This document shows positions 49,687 through 58,677 of a stretch of 64,000 nt of DNA, piece after piece; within the stretch, counting starts at the first letter, position 1, and every line of letters begins with the position of its first letter. The position numbers were made by a program, and so were the translations under genes. Source of the DNA: G965222505 sp965222505 (lineage in GTDB: Bacteria > Bacteroidota > Rhodothermia > Rhodothermales > DATKEJ01). The notes under the pieces were generated by a model. It was not told where the DNA came from and searched no databases. It saw only the letters and a list, made by a program, of their open reading frames with translations. The DNA lies in the NCBI GenBank assembly GCA_965222505.1, contig OZ244956.1, forward strand, positions 1,302,001 through 1,366,000, written 5' to 3'.

Positions 49687-51105
49687 TCAAAGAACGGATA
49701 TTATTTCGGACTTGAACCCAAAATACCCTTTCGCATTCTTATAACAGATCCCTCGGATCATGCTGCCGAGAAATTCCAGATCATTGGGTAATCGGCCGGT
49801 CACGATGTCTTGCCCGATCAGGTTACAGAGGACGCGCCGGAAGTAGGTGTGACGGGAAAAAGACAAGAAACTGCGTGAATCCGTCGTCATGCCGATGAAC
49901 CGGCCCAGCAAGCCATAATCGGACAGGTCATTGAGTTGGGCGATAAGGCCGCGTTCCTGATCCAGGAACCACCATGATGTGCCGAACTGCATCTTGCCGG
50001 GTACGGAGCCGTCGTTGAAATTCCCCATCATCGTGGCGAAGACGGCATTGTCCCGTGGGTTATGGTTATAGACGATGGTCCGGGCCAGGCGGCCTTCACG
50101 GTCAAGCCGGTCAAAGAAGCGCGCCATGGGCCGGGCCAGTTCCCAATCCCCCATCGAATCGGCCCCGACGTCAGCCCCTAGCAGATGCTGCAACCGGGTG
50201 TTGTTGTTGCGTAGTGCCCCGATATGGAAATGCTGTGCCCAGTCCTTCTCATGGTGCATCACGGCCAGCCGATGCAGTACGGCAGATTGGTATTGTTCAG
50301 CTTCATCCGGGGCCGGTACATGCCCGGCGCGAACCTTGTCGAACGTCTGCCGCACGGTTTCCGTCTGATAAGGGGCAGCGTAGAACCGAGCTAGGCCGTG
50401 ATCGGCCTGGCGACACCCGGCGGCATGAAACGCATTGTGGCGTTTTTGAAGAGCATCCAGAAGGTCTTCAAACCGGCTGATGTCGATGTCTGCCCGTTCG
50501 GCCAGTCGGTCGGTCCAGGCATTGAAGCGTTCGGGATCGGTCAGGGCAAGGGCAGCATCGGGCCGGAAGGTGGGCAGGACCTGTATTTCAAAATCGGATG
50601 CAGCAATCTGACGATGCGCTGCCAGATCGTCGCTCGGGTCGTCTGTGGTGCAGAGGACTTCTGCGTTGGCGCGGCGCAGGAGGTTGCGCACGGAGTACGA
50701 GGGCGTCTGGAGCCGCTCGGTGGCTTCTTCGTAAATGAACCGAGCCGTCCGTGCCGTGAGCAATTTCCGAATGCCGAACGGTTCCTCCAATTCCATGTGC
50801 GTCCAGTGGTACAACGGATTGCGAATCGTGTACGGCACCGTCTCTGCCCATTTCAGGAATTTGTCTTCGGGTGCCGCATCGCCGGTGATGTAATGCTCAT
50901 CTACCCCATTGGCCCGCATGGCCCGCCACTTGTAATGGTCGCCAGCCAGCCAGATTTCCTGAAGATGTTCAAACCGGTAGTCGTCCGCGATGGCCTGAGG
51001 CGAGAGGTGGTTGTGAAAATCGACAATGGGCAAATCCCGCGCATACGTATGGTACAGTGCCCGCGCCGGGGCATTATCAAGGAGGAAGTCTTCGGTTATA
51101 AACAT
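49687..51105 (-). CDS. uxaC: Glucuronate/galacturonate isomerase UxaC
   Basis: The 472-residue protein matches uronate isomerases throughout: LPIVDFHNHLSPQAIADDYRF (metal HxH), LAGDHYKWRAMRANGVDEHYITG, YHWTHMELEEPFGI, LCTTDDPSDDL, KDWAQHFHIGALRNNNTRL, YNHNPRDNAVFATMMGNFND and GMTTDSRSFLSFSRHTYFRRVLCNLIG. It converts D-glucuronate to D-fructuronate. The sodium/solute symporter gene just upstream on the same strand may import the uronate. Confidence 0.96.
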   Translation of the reverse strand: MFITEDFLLDNAPARALYHTYARDLPIVDFHNHLSPQAIADDYRFEHLQEIWLAGDHYKWRAMRANGVDEHYITGDAAPEDKFLKWAETVPYTIRNPLYHWTHMELEEPFGIRKLLTARTARFIYEEATERLQTPSYSVRNLLRRANAEVLCTTDDPSDDLAAHRQIAASDFEIQVLPTFRPDAALALTDPERFNAWTDRLAERADIDISRFEDLLDALQKRHNAFHAAGCRQADHGLARFYAAPYQTETVRQTFDKVRAGHVPAPDEAEQYQSAVLHRLAVMHHEKDWAQHFHIGALRNNNTRLQHLLGADVGADSMGDWELARPMARFFDRLDREGRLARTIVYNHNPRDNAVFATMMGNFNDGSVPGKMQFGTSWWFLDQERGLIAQLNDLSDYGLLGRFIGMTTDSRSFLSFSRHTYFRRVLCNLIGQDIVTGRLPNDLEFLGSMIRGICYKNAKGYFGFKSEIISVL

Positions 51106-51191
51106 AACGTTCTACGTTCAAGGTTCTACGTTCTACGTTGGATCGCTTTGGACGGAAACGTAGAACGTCGCACGCAGAACGTAGAACATCC
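51106..51191. repeat. Inverted 7-bp-period array between symporter and uxaC genes
   Basis: AACGTTC, TACGTTC, AAGGTTC, TACGTTC, TACGTTG (51106-51140) face AACGTAG, AACGTCG, CACGCAG, AACGTAG, AACATCC (51157-51191). The two arms could pair into a hairpin of about 35 bp around a 16-base loop, which may affect uxaC expression relative to the symporter gene. Confidence 0.85.
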
Positions 51192-52868
51192 CTACAGCCA
51201 GAAACTGAAGTAAATGTAAACGCCCAGCACGAGGCCCAGGACGACTACAGTGCCCACCACTTCCTGCCATCCCCAACTGGCGCGGTTTTCGGCGCGTTGG
51301 GCATCGGTGAGAGAGCCGAACGTGAGGCCCTGAATTTGTTTTTCGTTCTGCGGAGCCGTCATGTAGGAGGCTCCGATGATGATGATGACGCTGATCAGGA
51401 ACAGCACACCGGAGAAGAAATAGCCGTTGAACGCCCCAATGGTTCCCAGCACGCCGGTATCGGCCATGGCGCCACTTTGCACAAGGGTTTGCAACGTGAG
51501 TTTGGTCATCCCTATGATGAACCCGGTGATGAGCCCCCACAAGGCTCCAGTACCGTTGATGCGTTTGCTGAAGAGGCCCAACAAAAAGACGGCGGTAATC
51601 GGGGGGGCCAGAAAACCCTGTACGTTTTGTAGGTAATCATACAACCCGGCATTGCCTTCCGAGATGACCTTCATGATGGGAATCCACAGCAATCCGAACA
51701 GAACCACCACACCGGTTGCCATACGCCCCACGCGTACCAATTTCTTCTGCGGCTGGTTTGGCCTGAGCTTGTCATAGATGTCCACGGTAAATAACGTGGC
51801 ACAGGAATTAAACAGGGACGCGAGCGAACTCATCAATGCCGAGAGCAAACCGCCCACAACCAGCCCCCGCAGCCCAATCGGCAACAACTCGGCCACCATC
51901 GTGGGGAAAACCATATCGCCCAACAACCCTTCCCCATCAGGGCCTGCCGGAATGCCGATCAAGCCCTTTTGATGAAGGGCGTATCCGATCATCCCCGGCA
52001 CCAGAAAGATGAACACCGGCCAGACTTTCAGGAAGCCCCCCCAGATGGCCCCGCGCCGGGCATCGGTCAGGGATTTGGCGGAGAGCGTACGCTGCACGAT
52101 GTACTGATCTGTACACCAATACCAGATCCCAACGATGGGCGAAGCAATCATCACCCCCAGCCAGGGAAAATTCGGGTCCGAGTTGGGCCGCCAGAGGTCG
52201 AAGTTGTTGCTGCTCTCGCTGAGGATCATCTTCATTTCACCCCAACCGCCCAGTTTGGCAAGGCCGAAAAATGTGATGAATGCCGACCCAATCAACAGGA
52301 GAAAGGTTTGTAATACTTCGGTGTAAACGACAGCCCGTAGACCGCCGAAAATGGTGTAAAACCCGGTCAGGATCACTGTGGTAAAAGCACCCACCCAGAA
52401 CGCATTGTCCGGGGAGCCGAAGGTGTCCGGCAAGAGCGTCTCGAAGACCAACGCCCCGGCATACACCGTCACCGAGACCTTGGTAAATACATAGGCGATC
52501 AGGGAGACCACCGACAAAATCCACCGGGTCTTGGCGTTGAACCGTTTCTCCAGAAACTCCGGCATCGTGAACACACCGGCCCGATAGTAAAACGGTACAA
52601 ATACCCAGGCCAGCAGGATCATGATCCATGCGTGCAATTCCCAATGCGCCTGCGCCATCCCGTTGTTGGCCCCACTGCCTGCCAACCCGACGATGTGTTC
52701 AGAACCAATGTTTGAGGCAAACAATGATGCCCCGACAGCAAACCAGCCGACATCCCGCCCAGCCAAAAAATAATCCTCAGTGGTTTCCTGTTTACGAGAC
52801 GACCACCATACGATGCCGACAAGCACCATAAAGTAGATCCCGATGATCATCCAGTCGAACGGTGTCAT
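51192..52868 (-). CDS. Sodium/solute symporter (SSS family, SGLT-like)
   Basis: The 558-residue protein has about fourteen hydrophobic helices and SSS-family segments: DYFLAGRDVGWFAVGASLFASNIGSEH (first bundle helix), AGVFTMPEFLEKRFNAKTRW, TVYAGALVFETLL, GGLRAVVYTEVLQTFLLL, WYWCTDQYIVQRTLSAKS and LSALMSSLASLFNSCATLFT (Na+ site region). This is the vSGLT-like sugar branch. It precedes uxaC by 86 bp, so a uronate or related sugar is a reasonable substrate. Confidence 0.93.
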   Translation of the reverse strand: MTPFDWMIIGIYFMVLVGIVWWSSRKQETTEDYFLAGRDVGWFAVGASLFASNIGSEHIVGLAGSGANNGMAQAHWELHAWIMILLAWVFVPFYYRAGVFTMPEFLEKRFNAKTRWILSVVSLIAYVFTKVSVTVYAGALVFETLLPDTFGSPDNAFWVGAFTTVILTGFYTIFGGLRAVVYTEVLQTFLLLIGSAFITFFGLAKLGGWGEMKMILSESSNNFDLWRPNSDPNFPWLGVMIASPIVGIWYWCTDQYIVQRTLSAKSLTDARRGAIWGGFLKVWPVFIFLVPGMIGYALHQKGLIGIPAGPDGEGLLGDMVFPTMVAELLPIGLRGLVVGGLLSALMSSLASLFNSCATLFTVDIYDKLRPNQPQKKLVRVGRMATGVVVLFGLLWIPIMKVISEGNAGLYDYLQNVQGFLAPPITAVFLLGLFSKRINGTGALWGLITGFIIGMTKLTLQTLVQSGAMADTGVLGTIGAFNGYFFSGVLFLISVIIIIGASYMTAPQNEKQIQGLTFGSLTDAQRAENRASWGWQEVVGTVVVLGLVLGVYIYFSFWL

Positions 52869-53156
52869 GAACGGGGGAGACAGATTGATGAGCAGACGAG
52901 AAACCGGATAATACAGGTTTTACCTAATCCGCGCAAAAGAACCCCGCATGGAAATGGGTTTCCCCCGTTAATGTGCACACATCGAAAAACGCGTTGTAAC
53001 TCAAGGATGTCGCCCTCAGGGGGTGCCAGGGCACAAATGGCATTCGGACAGCATAATCACAGATCATCTCGGCATTGATCTCGCCTGTTTTCGAAGTCGG
53101 TCCTCGGGCACATCCAAGTAGTGTTGTGTAATACTATCTTGCCGGGCAAAAACACT

Positions 53157-53785
53157 ATGGCCCGACAAACGACCAAGTTTAGCCTGCCCCAACAGGCACG
53201 CCGTTCTTTGAATGACATGCTCCATAAAGGGGTTCATTCGGCCCGTAAGCTTAACCGAGCACGGATTTTGCTCAAACTCGACCAGGGACTCAAGCCCCCA
53301 CAGGTTGCCCAAGAGGTCGGCGTCTGCCTGGCCACGGTCTACAACATCCGTAACAAGGCCACCAAGACCTCATGGCTACAGAGCCTTGAAGAGGCCCCGC
53401 GCTCGGGTCATCCCATTGGCACAAGAACGCGCTCGGGTGACTGCCTTGGCCTGCACAACACCGCCTGAAGGCTATGCCAGATGATCACTCAGATTGTTGG
53501 CCGACCGCGCCGTTGAACTGGGTTTGGTCGCGCACATCAGTCATGATACTGTCGGTCGGATTCTAAAAAAACGAACTCCGACCGCACCTCAGACAGCAAT
53601 GGTGCATCGGTGTGATTAATGGCGAGTTTATAGCCCGCATGGAGAATATTCTACATCTCTACAGCCTCGCCTACGACGCCAGAAGGCCTCTGGTCTGCTT
53701 TGATGAGCGACCTTGTGTGCTGCATCAAGACAAAGTCGAACAGTTGCCGATGAAAGCAGGAAAACCCCGGCGTTTTGACCCATCG
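53157..53785 (+). pseudogene. IS630-family transposase remnant, frameshifted and truncated
   Basis: ATG at 53157 opens an intact HTH part (SLNDMLHKGVHSARKLNRAR, VAQEVGVCLATVYNIRNKA). After about 53420 the frame shifts; the continuation reads LGLVAHISHDTVGRILKK and, after another shift near 53575, VINGEFIARMENIL and RPLVCFDERPCVLHQDKVEQ, the DDE region. The similarity stops abruptly near 53785 at the junction with an IS3 fragment. Confidence 0.8.
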
Positions 53786-54242
53786 AGATTCGGACCTGGT
53801 GTTGTTGCAACACCGAGGTAAAGGTCGTCGCGGTAAACTGGACCCCTTGGTCGGTATTGAAGATTCCAGGGCGGCTCAAACTCAAGGCCCTCTCCAAGGC
53901 TTCGACACAAAAGTCGGGCTCGAGCCTGTTCGATAATTGCCAAGTGAGCACGTAGCGGCTGTACCAATGCATGATCACGACCAAATACATGAATCCTTTT
54001 ACCAGTCTGACATAGGTGATATCGCTACACCAAACCTGATCGGCCTGGTTAATGACCAGATCACGCAGCAAATACGGATAGATCTTGTGCCCACGACCAG
54101 GTCGGCTCAGCCGAGGTTTAGGATAAATGGCCGCAATGCCCATCAAACGCATCAGCCGTTGAACCCGTTTTCGGTTAACCCGATAGCCTTGCTTACACAG
54201 ATACTGCTGCATCCGACGACTGCCCAGAAAGGGGTGTATACT
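53786..54242 (-). pseudogene. IS3-family OrfB transposase fragment (middle part)
   Basis: The minus strand encodes HPFLGSRRMQQYLCKQGYRV, RKRVQRLMRLMGIAAIYPKP, DQVWCSDITYVRLVKGFMYL (first catalytic Asp) and FNTDQGVQFTATTF (second Asp), ending at QVRISM where the frame runs into IS630 sequence. Both the N-terminus and the final DDE Glu region are missing. A matching C-terminal end lies at 57084-57203 on the opposite strand. Confidence 0.85.
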
Positions 54243-54451
54243 TACTTATTACCACTCATTTTGCATTCGGCCTTTATAGGTTCGGGTTGCCTTTCGACCT
54301 GCATCATCAGAAAAGTATCAAGGATGATGCCGCCATTATTCCGCACAGGATCACTTTGCAAGGATAGATTCTATCGAGATTGATGTCTTTTGCCACCTGA
54401 GGAACCCCAAGTAATGACCTCTCAACCAAGGGGAGCAAACCAACGAGCGAG

Positions 54452-55201
54452 ATGCAGCGCACCATGACTTTTCCGACACCCACTGAGATCAATGCAAACC
54501 TCTTCATCCCGAGCCACAATGCCTCCTCGCCGGTAAAGTCAGGTGAGGCAAAGTTCATTTATGATTTTCTTAAAACGCATACCCTGACCAAGACCTTAGA
54601 GGTCGGGCTAGCCTACGCGAAGTCTGCTTCTCATATCATCGCGGCCACGCAATCACCGCATATTGCCATTGATCCGTTCCAGAATGACTATAAAAATATC
54701 GGCCTAAAGAACCTGAAGACGCTTGGGTTGGAGAGCTTTCTAAACCTGTATCCTGATTATGCTCATAATGCACTTCCAAAGATCCTCAATGAAAACGGCA
54801 GAGGTAGTCTTGAGTTTGCCTTTATCGACGGTGACCATAAACTCGATTGCATCTTCGTTGATTTCTATTACGCAGATTTGCTTCTCTCGCAGCGCGGCTA
54901 CATTCTCTTTCATGACACTTGGATGCGAAGTACACAGCTGATACTGTCATTTATTCAGAGCAATCGTCCAGATTACGAACTCGTCAAAGGAACACCGAAA
55001 AACTTGGCGCTTATCCAGAAAGTGGGAACCGATAAAAGGGATAGAATGCACTTCAAGGAGTTTTACTCCCTCAAGTCTTTGCTCCGATACAGACCGATTC
55101 TCTGGTTAACTAACGGAGTAGACTCTGGACTTAAAAGGGCCATGTATCGTATCCGAAATGCGGTGGTTTCCAACGGAGAGAACGGGGGCACCAAGGGGTA
55201 G
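54452..55201 (+). CDS. Class I SAM-dependent methyltransferase (Methyltransf_24-like)
   Basis: The 249-residue protein has motif I LEVGLAYAKSASHIIA, an acidic motif II region HIAIDPFQNDY, and LEFAFIDGDHKLDCIFVDFY followed by LLSQRGYILFHDTW, the pattern of O-methyltransferase-like enzymes that act on small molecules or glycans. Base composition is visibly more AT-rich than its neighbours and insertion-sequence remnants lie on both sides, so it is probably horizontally acquired. A start at 54464 is equally possible. Its substrate is unknown. Confidence 0.78.
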   Translation: MQRTMTFPTPTEINANLFIPSHNASSPVKSGEAKFIYDFLKTHTLTKTLEVGLAYAKSASHIIAATQSPHIAIDPFQNDYKNIGLKNLKTLGLESFLNLYPDYAHNALPKILNENGRGSLEFAFIDGDHKLDCIFVDFYYADLLLSQRGYILFHDTWMRSTQLILSFIQSNRPDYELVKGTPKNLALIQKVGTDKRDRMHFKEFYSLKSLLRYRPILWLTNGVDSGLKRAMYRIRNAVVSNGENGGTKG

Positions 55202-55214
55202 TTCAGTTATCGAA

Positions 55215-55445
55215 AGGAACTGTGATGTGCACCTGCTCCCGTCGATTCCGCCGAATTATGTCGTCACTTCAAGCATGGGTTTTGTCAAGAGGATTCGGCT
55301 TTTGCATCATTATCAGCGCTTGGGTCATCGGCTCTGGGTGCGTCGGTTATGGAGTCGGGGGTGTTTTGTGAGTATAGTTGGGTTGAATGAAGAACAGATT
55401 CGACACTACATTCGCTGGCAAGAGCACCGGAATCGTACCTTCTAG
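55215..55445 (+). pseudogene. IS200/IS605-type (Y1) transposase C-terminal remnant
   Basis: The frame reads CDVHLLPSIPPNYVVTSSM, FVKRIRLLHHYQRLG, RRLWSRGCFVSIVGLNEEQI and RHYIRWQEH before a stop at 55445. These match the HxH region, 'FWSRGYFVST' and 'YIxxQ' of TnpA-type transposases. The N-terminal half is absent; the fragment begins right after the methyltransferase gene. Confidence 0.8.
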
Positions 55446-55513
55446 GTCTCTGCGTGTGCACATACCACGTATGCCGATGACTTTTTCTCGAAGCGTATTC
55501 AATGGTGTATTGT

Positions 55514-56995
55514 GGAGATATATCCAAATGTTGTGGATGAGAAGGCAGGCCTCCTGATCTTTATGGTTTATGCTGCTTTTGCCGATATACTCTCCTGACC
55601 ATCCTCGAACCCAACGCCAGCAAGCACTTTGGGTATCAATTTACACCCATCAAGCCGACGCCAACGCTTCTCGGCCTCCCGAGCCAGCTTAAAGACCATC
55701 ATCAGGGTCGCTTGTCGCGAGCCACACCCTTTGGTTTGACGCGTTCGATGACGGACCGTGGCAAAGGTCGATTCAACTGCGCTGGTACACAGCGCTAGGT
55801 TGGTAGTGCGAAGATGCTTCCAATTGCCGAGATCGAGTCGGCTGCAGGGCCGGAAAATCGTAAAACCTAAAGAGTACCGCCCGGTCTTTGTTCAAGCATG
55901 CTACGGCTTTGGGGTATTTTTCTACAAACAAAGACTCGAACTCGGCTAGCGCCGAAAGCGCCTCGGCCTTCGTCGGGGCCTTGTACATCTGGTGGATCTT
56001 CATCTTGGCTGTGCGTTGTAGAGACTTGGGCAGTTTATCAATAGGGCCGATCCACGGCCCTACATTGCCTGTTTTATGCACCCAACATCTCTGGTGCCCT
56101 GTCTGCGGATACACCTCCTCCAAAGCTGGCCAGAAGCCTAAAGCACCATCGGTAGTGGCCAACTTCGGCGCACGCTTCAAACCCCGGCGCTTCAAATCGA
56201 GCAGCAACTCTTTCCACGAGATTTTGCTCTCCCGCTCGCCGTCAAGTAGTCCGATCAACTCCTTTTTCCCCTCTTGCGTAGCGCCCATGATGACCAACAT
56301 ACAAGGCCTATCGCTGGTGAGCCGGACATTGAAGTAGATACCGTCGGCCCAGAAATAAACATAGTCTTTGCTTGAGAGATCACGTCTCTGCCATGTCTCA
56401 TATTCCGACTGCCAACCCTGTTTGAGACGTACAATGTTAGCTGCACTCAACCCAGCGGCCCCTGGCCCCAGCAAGGCCGCTAAGGCTTCCGAGAAGTCGC
56501 CTGTTGATACCCCTTTGAGATACAAAATCGGAATCAATGCATCGAGTGTAGGACTGCGCCTGATGTAACGAGGTAGGATCAGACTGGTGAAGCGCCCATG
56601 TACTCGGCGATCTTCGACCCGCGGCTTTTTTACCGTTAGGCTTCCGGCCCCGGTCAGCACTTGGCGCTCAGGTAGGTGGCCATTGCGAACAACAAGGCGA
56701 TGGCCGGCCTCATCTTTGAGATGCTGATGTTGTTCAATGTAGGTAGCCACTTCGGCTTCGAGGGCAGCTTGGAGCATGCGTTGAGCGCCCTCTCGGACGA
56801 GTTTGTCAAGTGGGCTTCGGGGTAGATTTTCAAAGGAATGAACAGTAGCTTGTGGCTGGTTCATGGCGTGTCCTGGTTGTGCCCTTGACGAATTGCCGAG
56901 ATCGAGTCGGCAAGCGTTGTCAAAAGGCGATTGTTGATGTCAACAATCAGGATACGCCTATTCCTTTCCCATCCACAACTTTCGAATATATCTCC
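55514..56995 (-). mobile_element. IS256-family element with inactivated transposase
   Basis: The element is bounded by terminal inverted repeats of about 33 bp: GGAGATATATCCAAATGTTG at 55514 and, inverted, GGAGATATATTCGAAAGTTG ending at 56995, both continuing TGGAT(G)(A/G)GAA. Length is about 1.48 kb. It contains one transposase gene on the minus strand, disrupted near its end. A 46-bp relic of the same element end lies at 62930-62975. Confidence 0.82.
55568..56864 (-). pseudogene. IS256-family transposase with two small insertions/frameshift
   Basis: The first 335 residues are intact: NLPRSPLDKLVREGAQRML, the catalytic Asp in VYFWADGIYFN, the second Asp in LATTDGALGFW, and HQRCWVHKTGNV. Near 55850 the conserved 'FDFPAxHWKHLRTTNPIES' region is broken by about 24 extra bases including TTGCCGAGATCGAGTCGG (complement in the gene), which shifts the frame. 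A second insert (about 18 bases) changes TTNPIEST into TTN-LALCTSAV-EST. The remainder, STFATVRHRTRQTKGCGSRQ to the stop at 55568, is in another frame. Confidence 0.85.
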
Positions 56996-57083
56996 GTAGA
57001 ATCAGGGGAAACCCAGTTTAGATCTGGTTAGCACGCAAAGTGGCGAAGAGCCCTAAACCGGGGTAACTCCAGATCGGGTTTTA

Positions 57084-57203
57084 CAGCAAGGCTTAAGCAA
57101 CTATTTCACGTTCTACAACCATGAACGTCCTCACCAATCATTGGGCTATTGCAGTCCAGTGCAAATTCATTACGGGTTGGAAGGGCTGAGAAACAGCCCG
57201 TGA
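57084..57203 (+). pseudogene. IS3-family transposase C-terminal remnant
   Basis: The plus strand encodes QGLSNYFTFYNHERPHQSLG, then YCSPVQIHYG and a stop at 57203. This is the invariant end of IS3/IS150-type OrfB. It is probably the missing 3' end of the fragment at 53786-54242, now on the opposite strand about 3 kb away. The 56996-57083 stretch before it shows nothing recognisable. Confidence 0.82.
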
Positions 57204-57239
57204 ACTCTGTCTTATTTTTGCTAATCCGTGGTCTTGACT

Positions 57240-57359
57240 TTGGGGTCCACCTTACCCAGGGCGTTAGGGCTTACACTTGCGACTTTGTGCGAGTGACTTT
57301 GTGCTGGTCCTTTGGTAATTTCCCCTCAGCCCGGATCGGCTGAACTTGGGCCGTTAGGC
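57240..57359 (-). repeat. attC-like imperfect palindrome, copy 2
   Basis: The minus strand begins GCCTAACGGCCCAAGTTCAG, then CCGATCCGGGCTGAGG, continues through CACAAAGTCACTCGC and CCCTAACGCCCTGGG, and then loses similarity. GCCTAAC and the CAGCCGA box match the R and L boxes of integron attC sites. The distal R box is missing, so this copy is probably not functional. It lies about 45 bp after the stop of the gene at 57406-58050. Confidence 0.5.
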
Positions 57360-57405
57360 TTCTTTGGAAAAACGAAGTGCTTTCTTTCTCGTGACCGGAT
57401 AAAGG

Positions 57406-58050
57406 TTACTTCAACAGAGTCATCGATTCATGATGCTGGGAGCGATCACCGTTCGGCCCCAGCGTTTCAAGTCGGTAGAAGTATATGCCACTTGGGAGAT
57501 CAGAGGCCACAAAATCAACCGCATGTGTGCCGGCTTCGAGCGGTTGGTTTAGAAGTTGTTTCACTTCCTGACCTAGTGTATTGTAGATGTGCAACTTCAC
57601 TTCGGCCTCTTCGGGCAAGGTAAAACTGATCCTTGTAGTTGGATTAAAGGGGTTGGGATAGTTACCGTTGAGTGTAAGGGTTTGGGGTGTTTTGGCTTCT
57701 ACGGAGATCGTCTTCTCGACCAATACTTGGCCGGCATGTACAACGGCAAATACTACATCTCCAGCTTCGCCGATTGGTGCTTGTGCTGAGACAGAGAAAG
57801 AAAAAACGACAGGATTATAGATGACAGGGCCTCTTGTTGTGATTTCTGAGGGTTGGATATGCACCCAGTCAGGCATGCTTTGCACACGCAAAGTGAGTGC
57901 TTTGTCGGTTGCCAGTGTGAGTTCAAGTCGGTTACCCTCAGAGTCTAAGGGCACCAGATACGCTCCGTTGGTTGTGGCTTTAGCGGCTGGTTGAGCATAC
58001 ACGCATTGGACCAGAAAAGCGGTAAGGGCAAGGCTCAGAAAAGTACGCAT
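57406..58050 (-). CDS. Small secreted protein with type IX-style sorting domain
   Basis: The 214-residue protein has a signal peptide ending VYAQ. Residues 25-120 form an unrecognised all-beta domain (YLVPLDSEGNRLELTLATDK ... IYNPVVFSFSVSAQAPIGEAGDVVFAVVH). The last 90 residues are a sorting domain: LNGNYPNPFNPTTRISFTLP, LHIYNTLGQEVKQLL and SGIYFYRLETLG. It is the third gene of a tight minus-strand run behind the toxin and its candidate immunity gene (12-bp gaps). It could anchor or export a partner in trans, but that is inference. Confidence 0.82.
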   Translation of the reverse strand: MRTFLSLALTAFLVQCVYAQPAAKATTNGAYLVPLDSEGNRLELTLATDKALTLRVQSMPDWVHIQPSEITTRGPVIYNPVVFSFSVSAQAPIGEAGDVVFAVVHAGQVLVEKTISVEAKTPQTLTLNGNYPNPFNPTTRISFTLPEEAEVKLHIYNTLGQEVKQLLNQPLEAGTHAVDFVASDLPSGIYFYRLETLGPNGDRSQHHESMTLLK

Positions 58051-58062
58051 CGGGTTGTTCTA

Positions 58063-58665
58063 TCAAGTTGTAGGATAATGGTTTTTATCAGGGTCATGCT
58101 TGGTTGGGTCAAGCCAATAGCCTAATTCCGAAGATCGTATCGGATATATAGCGAGTAATTGTTCAACAATACGGCGCAACATCCAGAGGTGAAACGGACC
58201 AATGTTTTCCGTATCCTTATACAGGGCTTTTTTATCCCACCACTCATCTTTTTCAAGTAACTCAGGATGCTCTCGTTCGTATGCTTCCATGCGTTCTAGC
58301 TCTCGATCTCCCAGAATTTCGGAGGTTACATGGCTTGAAACTGAGAGTGTAACGCTTAGACATTTTGATGCTCCGACTTGTACCAATAATGACGCAGGGC
58401 GCCAAGTCAGTGGAGAAAACTTAAACTCAAAGTACTGGAATTTGCAGGTTTTTCCACCGAGATACCCATCAGACCATTCTTTTGAGGTGATTTGGGTCAT
58501 CCACGAATTTACATCGATAATGTGTGGTGATAAAGCAAACGTCCAACCTTTCCCCAACATCCAATTCTCATTGACAGTATCTGAAACACTCGCAAATAGA
58601 GGACGGACCTTTTCATGTGTGTAAGTTAGGTCGTAATGTATGGTCGCTGAAATTTCTGCTGCCAT
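58063..58665 (-). CDS. Candidate immunity protein for the upstream toxin
   Basis: The 200-residue protein has no signal peptide, no membrane segment and no recognised family. It is soluble-looking and mixed alpha/beta (TIHYDLTYTHEKVRPLFASV ... LLVQVGASKCLSVTLSVSSH ... FHLWMLRRIVEQLLAIYPIR). It lies 12 bp downstream of a secreted protein with a C-terminal nuclease-like domain, the canonical place for an immunity gene. The cytoplasmic location fits neutralising a nuclease. The role is inferred from position only. Confidence 0.6.
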   Translation of the reverse strand: MAAEISATIHYDLTYTHEKVRPLFASVSDTVNENWMLGKGWTFALSPHIIDVNSWMTQITSKEWSDGYLGGKTCKFQYFEFKFSPLTWRPASLLVQVGASKCLSVTLSVSSHVTSEILGDRELERMEAYEREHPELLEKDEWWDKKALYKDTENIGPFHLWMLRRIVEQLLAIYPIRSSELGYWLDPTKHDPDKNHYPTT

Positions 58666-58677
58666 GTTAAATCCCGG

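Noticed and set aside
52919..53110. Possible minus-strand coding remnant upstream of the symporter gene
   Set aside because: A frame without a stop reads RMPFVPWHPLRATSLSYN and ends at TAG, but it has no start, ribosome site or recognisable family.
52957..57014. A 4-kb composite element bracketed by GGGTTTCCCC (52957) and its complement (57013)
   Set aside because: Only ten bases agree exactly, the left copy diverges afterwards, and the right copy borders the IS256 end. A third copy at 62853 shows the word is common near IS debris. The evidence is too weak for a composite transposon.
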